Positions 22,781-33,579 of a stretch of 64,000 nucleotides of DNA are shown one piece after another. The notes beneath the pieces are model-generated. The model was not told the origin of the DNA, ran no database searches, and saw only the letters and a list, made by a program, of their open reading frames with translations. Each line of letters starts with the position of its first letter. Within the stretch, counting starts at the first letter, position 1. Origin of the DNA: Botryosphaeria dothidea (Eukaryota > Ascomycota > Dothideomycetes > Botryosphaeriales > Botryosphaeriaceae); the NCBI GenBank assembly GCA_011503125.2, contig WWBZ02000013.1, positions 723,501 through 787,500 on the forward strand, read 5' to 3'. The position numbers and the translations under genes were made by a program.

Positions 22781-24181
22781 AGTTTGGGGGAAAACAAAAG
22801 CTCGCCCAGGATGTGATGGGTTGGAGGGGATTCCTCTAATTTCTTTTTCTTTCTCCAGATGGGAACGACAAAGGAACGGACATTGGGACGGCGTTTGGGG
22901 ATTTGGCATTCATCATTCATACCCCGGCAAGGCTTGCTTGCGCAGGATTTGAGATAGGAATTCGCCTATCGCTATGGCGTGTACGAGAAAACAAATGAAA
23001 GTCCAATTATGAATCAGAAGAGGACGTCGTGCTATGATTGGTAGCCCGCTCTGAAGCATTCACGTGAAGCATGTAAGGCGCCTTAAGAGGGTTCTAATTT
23101 ATGAAGGTGATCTAAAAACAGCGACAAGATGGGCAGACGTGCACACACAGATGATGAATGTTCCTAGGTGCAACGGCCCTGGAGAACGCACCAATGTCCG
23201 CAGTAAAGGTAAGGGGGGGAGCCTGCGACGGTCGTCCAGAACGACAAGGTGGAAGATGCCAAGGTTTCCAGGTACTTGATCTATCCTTGGTCACCAACTC
23301 ACCCTACGATTAATCACTTCGTCCACCGTCCGCATTTCATCTTATGTATACATCCCGAAATTTGCAAGGGGTAGTCCATGTTCCTGATCCTGGGGGCCTC
23401 ATGGTCTTCACGGTAAAGAGAGCCTATGATGGCAAAAGAGGCTTAAGTACTAATACACGAAGGGATGTATGATACTTGCTGCTTGTGCGTGGTTCAAGAA
23501 TGAAGAACAACAGTCCATCGAACTCGAAGTGACACGAGGACAAATCACGTGCCGCAATGGTGTTGAATACATGTTCTGTTTACAAAACGTGGCACTCGTG
23601 TAATAGGGCTTTTTCCAGCCCACGAAAATGTCTGAGACGAAATCCCGCATCGCAGGGTACTGACTGTGGGGGATCTCCGTCCTCGCGCTTCGAGAAGTCG
23701 TGACTTTCCCGATCGGGAGCAAAGGGCATGACCGTTCGGGAGATCGGCGCAGGGATGGCCCAGACGCGGTTCAGGGTCACCGCCCGGCGCGTCACTCTCC
23801 TCTCCTCGCACACAACCGCTGCCTTATCGAACACATTTCCACGCCTCCCTTGCGCATTCTCCAGCTGTCGTTCATATCCTGCCGTAGCAGAGATACTTGG
23901 ACTGCACGCCCATCTTCTGAAGCGTCACACTCACTCTCCCGAGCCACGAAGCACGCCCTCCTTCCCCCGCAAACACCAACGCGATAACGATAAGAGCTCA
24001 ACGTACCAGCGTCCCGCAACGCGACAACCAACTCGACGAGCCGCACCACCTCCGGAGTTCGTCAGCATGGCTCAACCAAAGCGTCCGTTTCATCCCTCCT
24101 CTCTCGCATATAAAACACGAAAAGGACCACCCAGTAACGCACGCAGCAGCAACAGCAAACGGCCACCCGCCCCGCCTCCAC
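22781..24181. other. Intergenic, no complete gene seen
   Basis: The 3' flank of the coiled-coil gene is AT-rich to about 23450. A GC-rich promoter-like part follows and contains a TATA box at 24109-24115 for the next gene. Overlapping frames at 23545-24420 have no domain. Confidence 0.55.
24109..24115 (+). promoter_or_regulatory. TATA box
   Basis: TATAAAA about 75-80 bases upstream of the first supported coding sequence of the acidic protein. Confidence 0.45.
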
Positions 24182-24881
24182 GACGAAGATGCCGACCGGC
24201 CCAGCATCACCGAGTCCACGACCCTCCGCGCGCTCTCGACGCCCTCGCCGTCGCCCGAGCGTCGTCCGCCCTACACCGTCTCGTTCGGCGGGGCGGGGGA
24301 AGAGGAGAGCGACGCGCGCACGACTCCGCGACCGTGCCCATTAAGCATACCGCCGGATCAGCTGGAGGCGGCGGAGACGGACGAGCTGGGTCGCAACGCC
24401 AGCGGCTTGACGCTGGATGACGTGCGAAAGCTGGACCATGAGCAGCTGGCGCGGATGACGTGGTTGATTCTAGGGGCGCGGAGCGTCGATGATATGAGGC
24501 CGATCGTGAGAACGCTCAGGACCTTTTTTGGGAAGACTGCAAAAGACAGCATGGACGAGAATAGGGAGGAGAGCGACGAGGAGAACGGGGTGGACGTTCT
24601 AGATGAGGAAATGGACGAGGGCGAAGACGAAGACGAGGAGGAGGAGGAGGATGCGCGTTGGACGCATGGGAAGATTTCAGCTTGGGTAAGTGCGCTCTTC
24701 GCGTTGAGGCTGTTCGCATACTTTTGGGTTGGATCGGATTATATAAGAGCTGACTCTGCGGTTCATCGCACAGATAAGAACCACGCCGCCACCCCGGCCT
24801 TCGAAGACGGAGAAAGCGAGGAGACGATATCGTTCGAGGAGACGGGCGAGGAAAGAGAGGGAGCGTGCAGCGCGAGTTTAA
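24182..24881 (+). CDS. Acidic protein with basic C-terminus, 5' end unresolved
   Basis: The supported frame runs 24182-24685, then an 88-nt intron (GTAAGT to CACAG), then 24774-24881. The visible part is about 203 residues. It is Ser/Thr/Pro-rich first, then has a compact helical segment (LTLDDVRKLDHEQLARMTWL, RSVDDMRPIVRTLRTFFGK), then a long Asp/Glu run, and ends in an Arg/Lys-rich tail (KTEKARRRYRSRRRARKE) that looks like a nuclear or nucleolar signal. This frame has no ATG downstream of the TATA box. The nearby ATG at 24189 is in another frame, so either a short upstream exon or a frameshift is missing from the model. Function unknown; a chromatin or ribosome-biogenesis role is speculation from composition. 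Confidence 0.55.
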
Positions 24882-25303
24882 GTCACTAGTGTCATTTGAA
24901 TGCGAGGGCGAATGACATTCTACTCCAGGATCTGACTATGCATATCGGCGCACTCAGAAGACATTCGCCCAGACTTGTCACGACCTTCATGCAGATAAAG
25001 ACTTCAAATATCCACGGCTTTACGTCGACCTTCTCTTGACCATCTGATATCTTCCTGTGAAGGCGCAGCAGAATCCTACAAAGAGCTGACTTTGGGCGTT
25101 TCTTCTCCAAACATCCGACCGCTGTAAGTTCATAGCGAGGGCTATTAATCGATCCAGTTTTTGAGATAACCCTGAAAATAATGTCATCTACAAGGTATAA
25201 TGGCATGGCAGTAGATTAATTACTCGGAAGGAGAGATGAAACACACAACGATTGAACAAAACATTCACCCCCAACCATGACAAAAGAAAGATGGCGTTTC
25301 GTC
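24882..25303. other. Convergent 3' region
   Basis: Holds the 3' ends of two convergent genes. A minus-strand ATG frame of 104 codons (25206-24892) has no domain and is not accepted. Confidence 0.55.
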
Positions 25304-27529
25304 CTAATTTGAGGAATTACTTTCACTCGAGAATTCCTGCTCAAGGATGTTCCTTCGGCGAGCCACAATGTAGAACGGCTTGAGCCCGACGAAGCCCCTA
25401 AAATACAAGTTAACTTCAAGTTTGTTGCAACTCGCAAGGTATACAGACTGCATTTTATGTTTGGGAGGTTTCGCCGGATCCACGAGTCTAAATTCGAAGT
25501 GTAGTAAGAGTGTTGGGAGCACCTGTCGGACTATCAGAATTTCTGGAAGATCTCGCCTTCAATGGGGTCTGGAGCCCAACTTTTCTCATTTCCAACATTG
25601 CAATATCTTGAGTCACATGTGTAAGCAGCTGTCAGTGGCATTTCGTAACCAAGTAGTACTTACTCTTCCCAATACAAGTTCTCGATCCGGCACCAAAGGA
25701 GAAGAAGAAGCGGTCTGAAAAATAACGCTTCGTAAGAGATAGCCCTCTAAGCCAGACGTGCTCTGGAAATTAATCACACTTACGCATATCATGCTTCTTC
25801 CGCTCATCCAACCATCGCTCGGGCCGGAAATCCTCGACATCGTCCCCGAAGACGCTCTTATCCCTGTTGATCACCCAAGGACTCACCCCAACCTCGTACT
25901 GACCAAGGCACCAGACAAGTCAGCTCCGCTCCTACAGAACCGGCTCTCTTCACCAAGCCCAAATGTTGCCGATACTCACCCCTCCAGGAACATAATACTC
26001 CCCAAACCGCAAACCCCCCGGCGGCACCACCCGCGGCAGCAGCATGCCCACCACCGAATGCAGCCGCATCGCCTCGAACAGCACCGCCTGCAAGTACGGC
26101 CAGCCCTCGGCCACCTTCTGCGTCACGATCCCGCCACCGCCGCCATCAACCTCTCCCGCCTCCACCTTCTCGCGCAGCTCCCGCCGCAGCCTGTCCAGCG
26201 CGCGCGGCGTGGCCAGCAGGTAGTGGATCGCCGCGCTCAGCGACGTGCTCGTCGTGTCGCTGCCGGCGATGATGTTGCTCATGAGCATGGAGCGGACGTC
26301 GTCCTCGCCCAGCCGGCCGGGTTTGGCGCGGCGGGCGGCCGCCAGCTTGCCGAGGATGTCGTCGTGGGCGGCGATGTCCTTGCTGCGCGCGGCCACCTGG
26401 CGCGTCGTGAAGTCGAAGACGAAGGCGTTGCGGACGTTGATGGCGAGGTGGTTGCCGATGTAGGGGCTGAGGCGTTGGTGCAGGCGGTAGAGCCAGGGGA
26501 GTTCGCCGATGCGGACACCCTTGATGGAGGTGCGGGGATGTTAGTTTTGTTTTTTCTTGTTTGGCCGCTTGTGATGTGGAGACTGGGATTTTACTGACTG
26601 AGGCGGTCCCGGCCGCGGTGGTGCGGAAGACGTCGTGGTCGTTCAGGGCGTCGGTGCAGCCGAAGCGACGGGCGAAGGACACTTCGCCGATGGCGTCTGG
26701 GGTGAGGTGTGGAGTGAGCGGAATTACTTCTGACGGCGGCCGAGAAGATGAAAGAGCAAACGATTGAGAGGGTAGAAGAAAGGAAAAACTGACCGAAAGC
26801 AAATAATTGGAGCAAATAAGCAATGTCGACGGCTTGTCCTTTTGCAGAAAGTTCGCCCAGCTTGGCCAACAACACCGCCGTCGTGTTGTTGACGTGCGGC
26901 TCGAGGCTTTTGATTGCGTTCATAGTGTATGCGCTGGCAACCAGGCGCCGTTGCTGCCCGTGAACGCGCCCGTCTCGTTCGGTAAACAGATCGAAGGTGC
27001 GCATACCCCTGAACGGGATATATGATTCGCCCTTATTGAAGTTCGTCCCGGCGCCTGTTGAGTTTCTCGGATGTGAGATTATACGCGTTTTTCTCTCCCC
27101 TTTCGCCGCGCACTAGTCGCGCGCCCGATACTCATTGAATGTTGGAAGCTGAGTCCATACCGTATATGATCCTGAATGCATCGGGAGATGCAATACTTCT
27201 GTTGTATGATGTCCGCATGAGCCCACGAACGACTGATCCGTCAGGTGCTATAGATCCAGGGCTTCGTACAATTTGTTAGGCTTGACCCTCACCACGGGCC
27301 CGTACTTCTCATGAAGTCGAATGTATCTGCGGTGACAATCCGGCCGCATGGCTTGTCGTGCCAGCCAGAAGTCCGTGAGGCTTGCCCAGAACGGCCCGGG
27401 ATACTTGGCAAGCGGAGAAAGGAAGCGCTGGTAAACGATATAGGCGAGCAAGGTAGAACAACCAACTGCGGCGCCAAAGAGTAGAAGACTCTTTGCGCCG
27501 GTGGTTCCCTGCGCCTCGAGGATCATCAT
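25304..27529 (-). CDS. Cytochrome P450 monooxygenase, ten exons
   Basis: Exons: 27529-27270, 27198-27161, 27054-26794, 26696-26599, 26519-25980, 25898-25784, 25714-25664, 25606-25581, 25522-25449 and 25397-25304, giving 518 residues, a typical length. An N-terminal membrane anchor (about residues 12-35) is followed by [15 protein letters not shown]. The I-helix motif is AGSDTT (304-309), the K-helix ExxR is EAMR (368-371), and then come FRPERW and the heme loop [13 protein letters not shown] with Cys451. It is expected to be an ER-bound, NADPH-reductase-dependent oxygenase. The family resembles ascomycete P450s of secondary or xenobiotic metabolism; the substrate is unknown. Exons of 26, 38 and 51 nt make it easy to misannotate. 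The donors of the last two introns (GTTGGG, GTCTGT) are weak; the last intron is in frame (51 nt), so both forms could be made. Confidence 0.88.
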
Positions 27530-29212
27530 GGCCAAGGATTTCCTTTTGTGGTGTGGAACGAAATGCGATGCTGGAATATCCACCCTAGACGCCTTTTTTT
27601 TCTCTCCCTCTTATATTCCGCGTCGCGGCTGGCTCGGACATGCAGCCCGAGATAGGCACTCCCGGCTTTAATGCTGGAAGAGCACTTGGGTTCTCCGAAG
27701 CCAACACCCTGTTATCGGGCATCTGTGGAAGGTGTTTCAAAACCCGGCAAGATAATAAACTCTCAACCCCGCACTTCCACACGGAATGAGTTTTCCCTGG
27801 AGGAAGGATGGAGGGACGCACGCGAAAGCAATGCCATTGTCAGCGTCGGAAAGAGGCCGTCTTATTCGTAAGAGATTGTTCAGTTGAGCAAGCTGACATT
27901 TCGCATACGTTCCGCCATCTGCCATCTTGATGGAAGGGTCTTGTGCGTGAGCATTTGGAGATGCACTCTGCTGACGAGACCTAATTAGGCTTTTGCGGAA
28001 GCAGTTTTAGCGCGGGCAACGTCATGATCGCCACAGGCCTGAGAGCGAAGGCGTTGTCGTTGCGAAAATGAGGCTGTCGACTCAACAATCAGCCCGAGGC
28101 TCCAAGGTCCCAATTCTGCTGAAGAGGCTGTTGATAGCTCTACAGAATATCCAAGTCTGCAAGCTCACCGATACAGGGACTGAGGCTGCAAAGTCGGAAT
28201 CCTAAAAAACACCCTCGAATCACGCCTAGGCTGACGTCTCATCTCGTCACAGGGTCAAATTGGAGTATATCGATGATTGCGTGTATATTGACGTCACGAG
28301 ACTGTGAAGTGTAGATTAAGTGGGGGGTTTTCCGCCCGAACACAGACGACTGTTATCTCGTTGTGCAGAGATGATCAGTGCGGTGAACATCTTGCAAGAT
28401 GGGGTCTTTCTCGGATGTCAATCAACCGTACCACATGCCAGAGGAGCTCGTGGAAGTAGCCATCGAATGTCCGCATAAGACGAACGATCCCATCTGAGGC
28501 AGCCGCATGGTCTAGAGTTGTGACGTAACAAAGAAACACCTCAGCACGGTTATTCTTCCGAAATTGGAATATGAAGGGGATAAAGCCGTTGTATCACGGA
28601 TCAAAAAGATTCAACAACCACATCCGCTAGAGTGAGATGATGTCGGAGTTTGCCCCATGGTAGGTAGCACTGTAAGTCTTAATTCCGTACCGTTACGCCA
28701 AGTAAGGGATGCATCGAGCAGGGTTTGGACTTACTGTACGACCGCCTTGACTCCAGGACATTCCCAGTCCCGCTTCCAAACACACGTCAATTGGAGGAGG
28801 AAAGCGCGGTGAAAATGTTCGTTTCACGTCTCTACGTACTCGTTGCTGCGTATCTGTATTTTCCCCGCCGAAAAAACGGCACGTGATTACAACGTATCTA
28901 TATTCCGCAGTTCGAAGGCTTCCGAAGACAGGGCATGGAAGCTGATTTGGTAGCCGCCGGCGGTGAAGAGTAGAACCAGGGATGGGAAAGAAACAGGGAG
29001 AACCACATCATCCACCCAAAAAAGAAGCAAAGCCGAGCATGCCATGCGAAAGGAAACATCCACCAGTATGGTTAAAAAGAGACAAGAAGGAAGCAACATG
29101 AAGTAAATAAAAGGGAGATGCAATCTCCAGCGCCGACTCGGTGGCTCCAGCCCCAATCGGTCCTCTCGCCGGATTTGATGGTACCGCGCTGGAACCAAGC
29201 ACTGGGCAGTCC
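27530..29212. other. Intergenic, no gene seen
   Basis: About 1.7 kb between two leftward genes. No frame has coding character. The part from 28900 is probably the 3' flank of the next gene. No repeat or RNA gene recognised. Confidence 0.6.
27610..27615 (-). promoter_or_regulatory. TATA-like element of the P450 gene
   Basis: TATAAG on the minus strand about 80 bases upstream of the P450 start codon. Confidence 0.35.
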
Positions 29213-30193
29213 TCAAAGCTCGCTTTCGAACACCAACTCGGCCGCAGCCCTCAAAGCTCTCGCCGAATAGCCACCAGAGCTCACAACAGTCCTGTAACGG
29301 GGCCGATTGCGGGAATGCCAACCGGCCACCAGGTCTGCCGTGAGCCGTTCGATCCGCTCAAGCTCGAACTCGGCTTCTTGGCGCTCGTCGACGAGGAGGA
29401 CCACCACAGGGACCGGCTCACCCCCGGCGGACCGCTGCTGCTCGAGATCCCAGGACGCGGTGAGGACCTGGAGCGCAAACTTGAAGGCCGGATCGAAAGG
29501 CACCGACTCCAAAATGGTGCCATGGAAGGACGTGATATTCCGATCCGCCTTGACGAGAGACCGGGTAGGGGTGGCTGGTGAGCGCCGTAGAGGAGGCAGA
29601 GAAGAGAACAGAGAATGGTAACGGTCCCCGTACTGCTGCGCCTGCTGCTGGTGGGCCGGGGGGTTGGATCCGGACGCGGGACTGAAGCGGGGGCGAGGGT
29701 GGCTGCGGTCACTGCGGTTGCAGGCGACAACCAGAACGACGGCGGCGGCGTGCTCGAGGAAAGTCTGGTGGGTGGTCGTCATGCCGACGCTCGGCACGTA
29801 CGGCACATGGCGGACGCGGGAATGGTGCCGGGACAAGGCGCGGCCGAGGGGCTCGAAGGGGTCCATGGGGGCGTCGGCGTCTGCGCGGCTGCCGCCGTGT
29901 TTCCCTGGCGGCCCCTGGACGGCGCCTTCGGCTGGGACGGGCTCCGGTTCTGGCGGCACGACCGGGGCGAAGAGCACGAGGTTGGAAGAGCGCGGCAGCG
30001 AGCGGATTGCGGAGAGGGTCTGGGCGTCACAGCAGACGAACTCGGGAGGGCGGACCATGGTGGCCTGGGGAGAGCGGTGGGCGGCTTCGTCCTTGGGGCG
30101 GTGGTCGTGGAGGGAGGTGCCTCTTAGCAGGGAAGAAATGGCAGCGGTGCCTGGGGTTGCGCTGCGGCGCGCGCGAAACTTGGCCTCGCCCAT
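29213..30193 (-). CDS. Conserved-type hypothetical protein
   Basis: A single-exon frame of 326 residues. The N-terminus (residues 1-45) is basic and Ser/Thr-rich. Two hydrophobic beta-rich blocks (SSNLVLFAPVVPPEP and HAAAVVLVVACN) and a C-terminal alpha/beta-like block (ASWDLEQQ, EPVPVVVLLVDERQEAEFELERIERL) suggest a Rossmann-like or hydrolase-like fold, interrupted by a Pro/Gln-rich insert. GYSARALRAAAELVFESEL closes it. No catalytic motif is identified and I do not recognise the family. Long antisense frames exist on the plus strand, but this frame has the better residue composition and a proper ATG in a purine context. Confidence 0.6.
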   Translation of the reverse strand: MGEAKFRARRSATPGTAAISSLLRGTSLHDHRPKDEAAHRSPQATMVRPPEFVCCDAQTLSAIRSLPRSSNLVLFAPVVPPEPEPVPAEGAVQGPPGKHGGSRADADAPMDPFEPLGRALSRHHSRVRHVPYVPSVGMTTTHQTFLEHAAAVVLVVACNRSDRSHPRPRFSPASGSNPPAHQQQAQQYGDRYHSLFSSLPPLRRSPATPTRSLVKADRNITSFHGTILESVPFDPAFKFALQVLTASWDLEQQRSAGGEPVPVVVLLVDERQEAEFELERIERLTADLVAGWHSRNRPRYRTVVSSGGYSARALRAAAELVFESEL

Positions 30194-31067
30194 TTTCGGC
30201 GAATTGCTGGGGGCGGGAGGCGCTGATTGGGCTGCTCCAGGCTACGACAGACGTGAGGGAGATGTGATTGGGAGGGCAGGAGGGAGGAGGAGCGGAAGCA
30301 GAGGGCGGACAGGACGAAACGCAGCGAATAGCAATGCAGCAGCAGCAGCGAGCAAAGGACCACCCGGAAGAAAGACTGGCTAGAGGAATTATAGAGCGAG
30401 GAGGCCGCGGGAATGCGAGGCGCGGCCCAGCGTGGGCGTGAAGGAGGGCTTTAAGGGTGGCATTAGAAATGATCGAGTCGAAGGAATGGCTTGAGGTAAC
30501 ACGGAGCCACGCGCATGTCCGGGGGGGTTTGGAGCAAATGGAGGCAGTAGTACGAGCATGCCATCAACATTATAGAAAAAGAAGGTTGGCTCATGCGTGG
30601 GTGATACGCGGGCGATGCGGTTGCACAGGAGCCAGTTGAAAAGGGAATGCGGTGCAGGTGCTGGCGGCGGGCCTGACCCCCCAGGCGCAGGTCCGGCGGC
30701 GCGGATTGGCGGGCGCTTGGCTGGGGCCTCGGGGAGCCGTGGGCGAGGCAGCGCGAGTGGAGAGGAGGCCCGGCCAGGCGCAGGCGACGCGGCAGCAGCG
30801 GCGGAGACTGGCAGCGGCGGGAGGGTGCGCGCGAGTTTTTGGCAACGAATCGCAACGGTGTGTGCAACGTGGGACCGAGAGCCCGCCGTCATCGCTTCTG
30901 CACGCTGCACCGTGACTGCTGCGAGTCGTCTCGAGTCGAGCCTGCGGCCACACGGCAAAGAGGCAGTCGTGCCCGCCGCTGCGGCTTCCCGTGCGTTCGT
31001 CCGCACGCAGTCGCTCCTTCTGCGGCTGCGGCCACGACAAAACCGCCGTCCGTCGCCGCTAGGCCCG

Positions 31068-31094
31068 CAGCAGCGGCAGCAGCAGCAGCAGCAG
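31068..31094 (+). repeat. CAG trinucleotide repeat
   Basis: Nine units, CAG throughout except one CGG in third place. It is outside any supported coding frame. Confidence 0.85.
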
Positions 31095-31634
31095 CACCCC
31101 ACCTCACTCTCTTCATTACACAGCACATCTCCCGCTCATCCTCGACTTCGTCCGCAACTCAACTCACGCACCACCCCGTGCCGTCGGCTCGCAGTGACCG
31201 CGGGAGCCGCTCGCAGCGCCCAGGAAAAGCCTCGAGGTCACGCCCACCGACACGATCGAACTCCACTCCCACGGCCTCGCGCCATCGTCAATGCGCTGCA
31301 CCACAGCCATGGCCGTCTTCATCGCCCGTCTTCAAGGCGCACTCGTCGCATCACCTGTTACGCCGCACCGGAGCATTTGTCTGCACGCGATTTAGTCAGC
31401 AGCGGCCACGACTTGTCAGATAAGCAGCCCGCACTATCTCCACATGATTTCCCCGCAGATGGCCGCCGGTTCTGGCGAATAGCACACCACTCGTCCGCGC
31501 TATTGCGAGTTGAGTAGCTTCGATTTCTAACATTGTGACGCTTTGATGCAATTCCTCTGCCATGACAAGCTCAAGTGCCTATAAATGTTGCTTTCTCCTC
31601 TGCATTGCTCATCGCCGCCATTCGTCTGCTTCCC

Positions 31635-31643
31635 TATAAATAA
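31635..31643 (+). promoter_or_regulatory. TATA box of the Gal80-like gene
   Basis: TATAAATAA 128 bases upstream of the start codon; a second TATAAAT lies at 31580. Confidence 0.5.
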
Positions 31644-31762
31644 TCTACCCCGTCTTATCGTATCTCAGATCCGACATCTACACCAAAACAAACAATTCAC
31701 CCACCCAAGAACATACAGCAAAGACACAGAAATCAACTCCTCGCTCTGCACCCCCAACCCCA

Positions 31763-33097
31763 ATGGCTCCCATCCGCATCGGCTTCATCGGCCTCAGCGC
31801 AAGCGGCAGCTGGGCCAGCTCTGCCCATCTCCCCTACCTCTCTCAGACCTCCAAGTACAAGATCACCGCCCTGCTCAACTCCAGCGTCTCGGCCGCCGAG
31901 GCTGCCATCAAAGCCCACAACCTGCCTGACACCACCAAGGCCTACGGCGACCCTGCCGACCTCGCCGCCGACCCGGACATCGACCTGGTCGTCTGCAGCC
32001 TACGCGTCGACAAGCACTACGCTGTCCTGAGACCTCTCCTTCAATCCAGCAAGACCATCAAGGCCGTCTATTCCGAGTGGCCGCTCGGTGCCAACCTGGC
32101 CGAGGCCGAAGAGCTGGCAGCCGTGGCCAAATCGCGCGGTGTGAGGACGCTGGTGGGTCTGCAGGGCAGACGAGCGCCAGTGCTGCTGAAGATCAAGGAA
32201 TTGCTCGACGCAGGCCGTATCGGGGAGGTGTTGAGCGTCAACTTCACCGGAAGCGCGGGTAAGCAAGCCAATTGTGCACATCAAAAAGAAAATGGGTATT
32301 TACTTCGAACAAAGGCAACTTCGGGGCCGAGGACCCCGTCTCCCTGGAATACCTGGACAAGAACTCGAAGAAGACGGGCGGGAATATGTTATCAAATCAC
32401 TTCTCTCACGGTAAGAATCTCTCTCATTTCCTTCCCTCTCATCATATGCCTTGGCGTGTTTTGACAGAAAATGACAGGTTTCGATGGCGTGACTCAAGCT
32501 CTGGGACAGCTTTCCGAATTCTCCTCGATCTTGGCAATCAAGAGACCAACGGTAAATCTGCGAGATAAGCCGTCGTCGTACAAGCCCGGCCCTGGGGACC
32601 CGCCCGCCAAGATAGTCGGGACGGTCGAGCGCGACACGGCCGACCAGATCCTGATCCAGGGCCGTCTCTCTTCCGGCGCTCTCCTCTCTTACCATCTGCG
32701 CGGAGGCCCTGAGATCCCAGGCACCTCCTCTGGCGTGTGGTCCATCTACGGCTCCACCGGTGAGATCAGAGTGAACGCAGCGTCAAATTTCCTGCACATA
32801 GGCGGCCCTGGACAGACGATCCAGGTTCACGACCAAAAGACCAAGGAAGTCGAAACCATCAGCTTGGAACCAGGAGACGAGTGGGACCAAAAGGAGCTTC
32901 CCTGGCCTGGCCGCAACGTCGCCAGGCTGTACGAAGCATTCGCCGAGGAGGGACGTGAACACGAGTACGCGGATTGGGAAGAGGCGGTTGTTAGGCACAG
33001 GCTTGTCGACGAGCTCTTCCGGCGCCACGAGAAAGGCAGCGGACTACTCCCTGCGCAGTATTTCAGCGACACGTATGGCGAGTCGTTGGAACTGTAA
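31763..33097 (+). CDS. Gal80-like Gfo/Idh/MocA Rossmann protein
   Basis: Exons 31763-32258, 32315-32410 and 32478-33097 give 403 residues. The N-terminal NAD(P)-binding fold begins IRIGFIGLSASGSWASSAHLPYL, and the CSLRVDKHY plus SEWPLGANLAEAEEL segments match the Gal80 branch, where EWPLG takes the place of the EKP motif of active dehydrogenases. The C-terminal beta-sheet domain follows. Yeast Gal80 binds NAD(P) and represses the Gal4 activator. In filamentous fungi such proteins are mostly uncharacterised and may be sugar-acid oxidoreductases or sensors. Loss of the Lys of EKP suggests a sensor rather than an enzyme; this is inference. Splice phases agree throughout. Confidence 0.88.
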
Positions 33098-33579
33098 ATG
33101 TACAGTGGTGGACCTGACGAGGGATTTGAGAGCCCACGATTGAACTTTTTCCTCGCCTGATTACCTATGATAGTCACTACCGTTGAGAGGAATCAATCCT
33201 TTCTTCCACTTGAGATTGTGTTGTTAATTTTGGCGGGTGTAAAAAGTATGGCAGCTGGGCACGGAGACTTGGCGAGCAACTCCTTGCGAAATTCATACCG
33301 CTTTCGGTCAACAAAGATTTTTGACAAAAAGATGAAAAAGAAACGGTGACGACACGCACAAAGACCTACCCGGGGTCTATAATGTTCCAACATCATGCCC
33401 CTGTCCTCAGCCCTCCCTCAACGCAACAGTAACTCGGTTTATTAAGCCGCATGCAAGATACGTCACCAAGAAGCAGCTGTCGAAGATAGCGGTGGGAGCA
33501 AGCCGAAATACAAGTCCGGTGTTTCTTATTGTAGTGAGCAAGGTCTGAAACACGACTGCTCCTCCTGACATTCTCCAAT
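33098..33579. other. Intergenic, no gene seen
   Basis: Short AT-rich spacer between two rightward genes. It must hold a terminator and a promoter, but none is distinct. Confidence 0.6.

Larger units (their letters stand above)
30194..31762. other. GC-rich divergent promoter region with a CAG repeat
   Basis: No gene recognised despite long open frames on both strands, which reflect high GC. It contains the CAG repeat at 31068-31094 and the TATA box of the Gal80-like gene at 31635. The last 150 bases are C/A-rich, typical of a 5' leader. Confidence 0.6.

Noticed and set aside
23728..24420. 230-codon plus-strand frame
   Set aside because: Crosses the TATA box and ends in Gly/Arg-rich low complexity; the other frame carries the acidic protein and its splice site.
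24892..25206. 104-codon minus-strand frame between convergent genes
   Set aside because: Has an ATG but no domain, no signal peptide and lies in 3' flanks.
30389..31517. Long frames on both strands upstream of the Gal80-like gene
   Set aside because: Both arise from high GC and few stops; low-complexity Ala/Arg/Pro content, no domain, and they overlap each other.
7953..33097. Secondary-metabolite gene cluster
   Set aside because: Oxygenases, P450 and transporter types are present, but no PKS, NRPS, terpene or DMAT synthase and no local pathway regulator.
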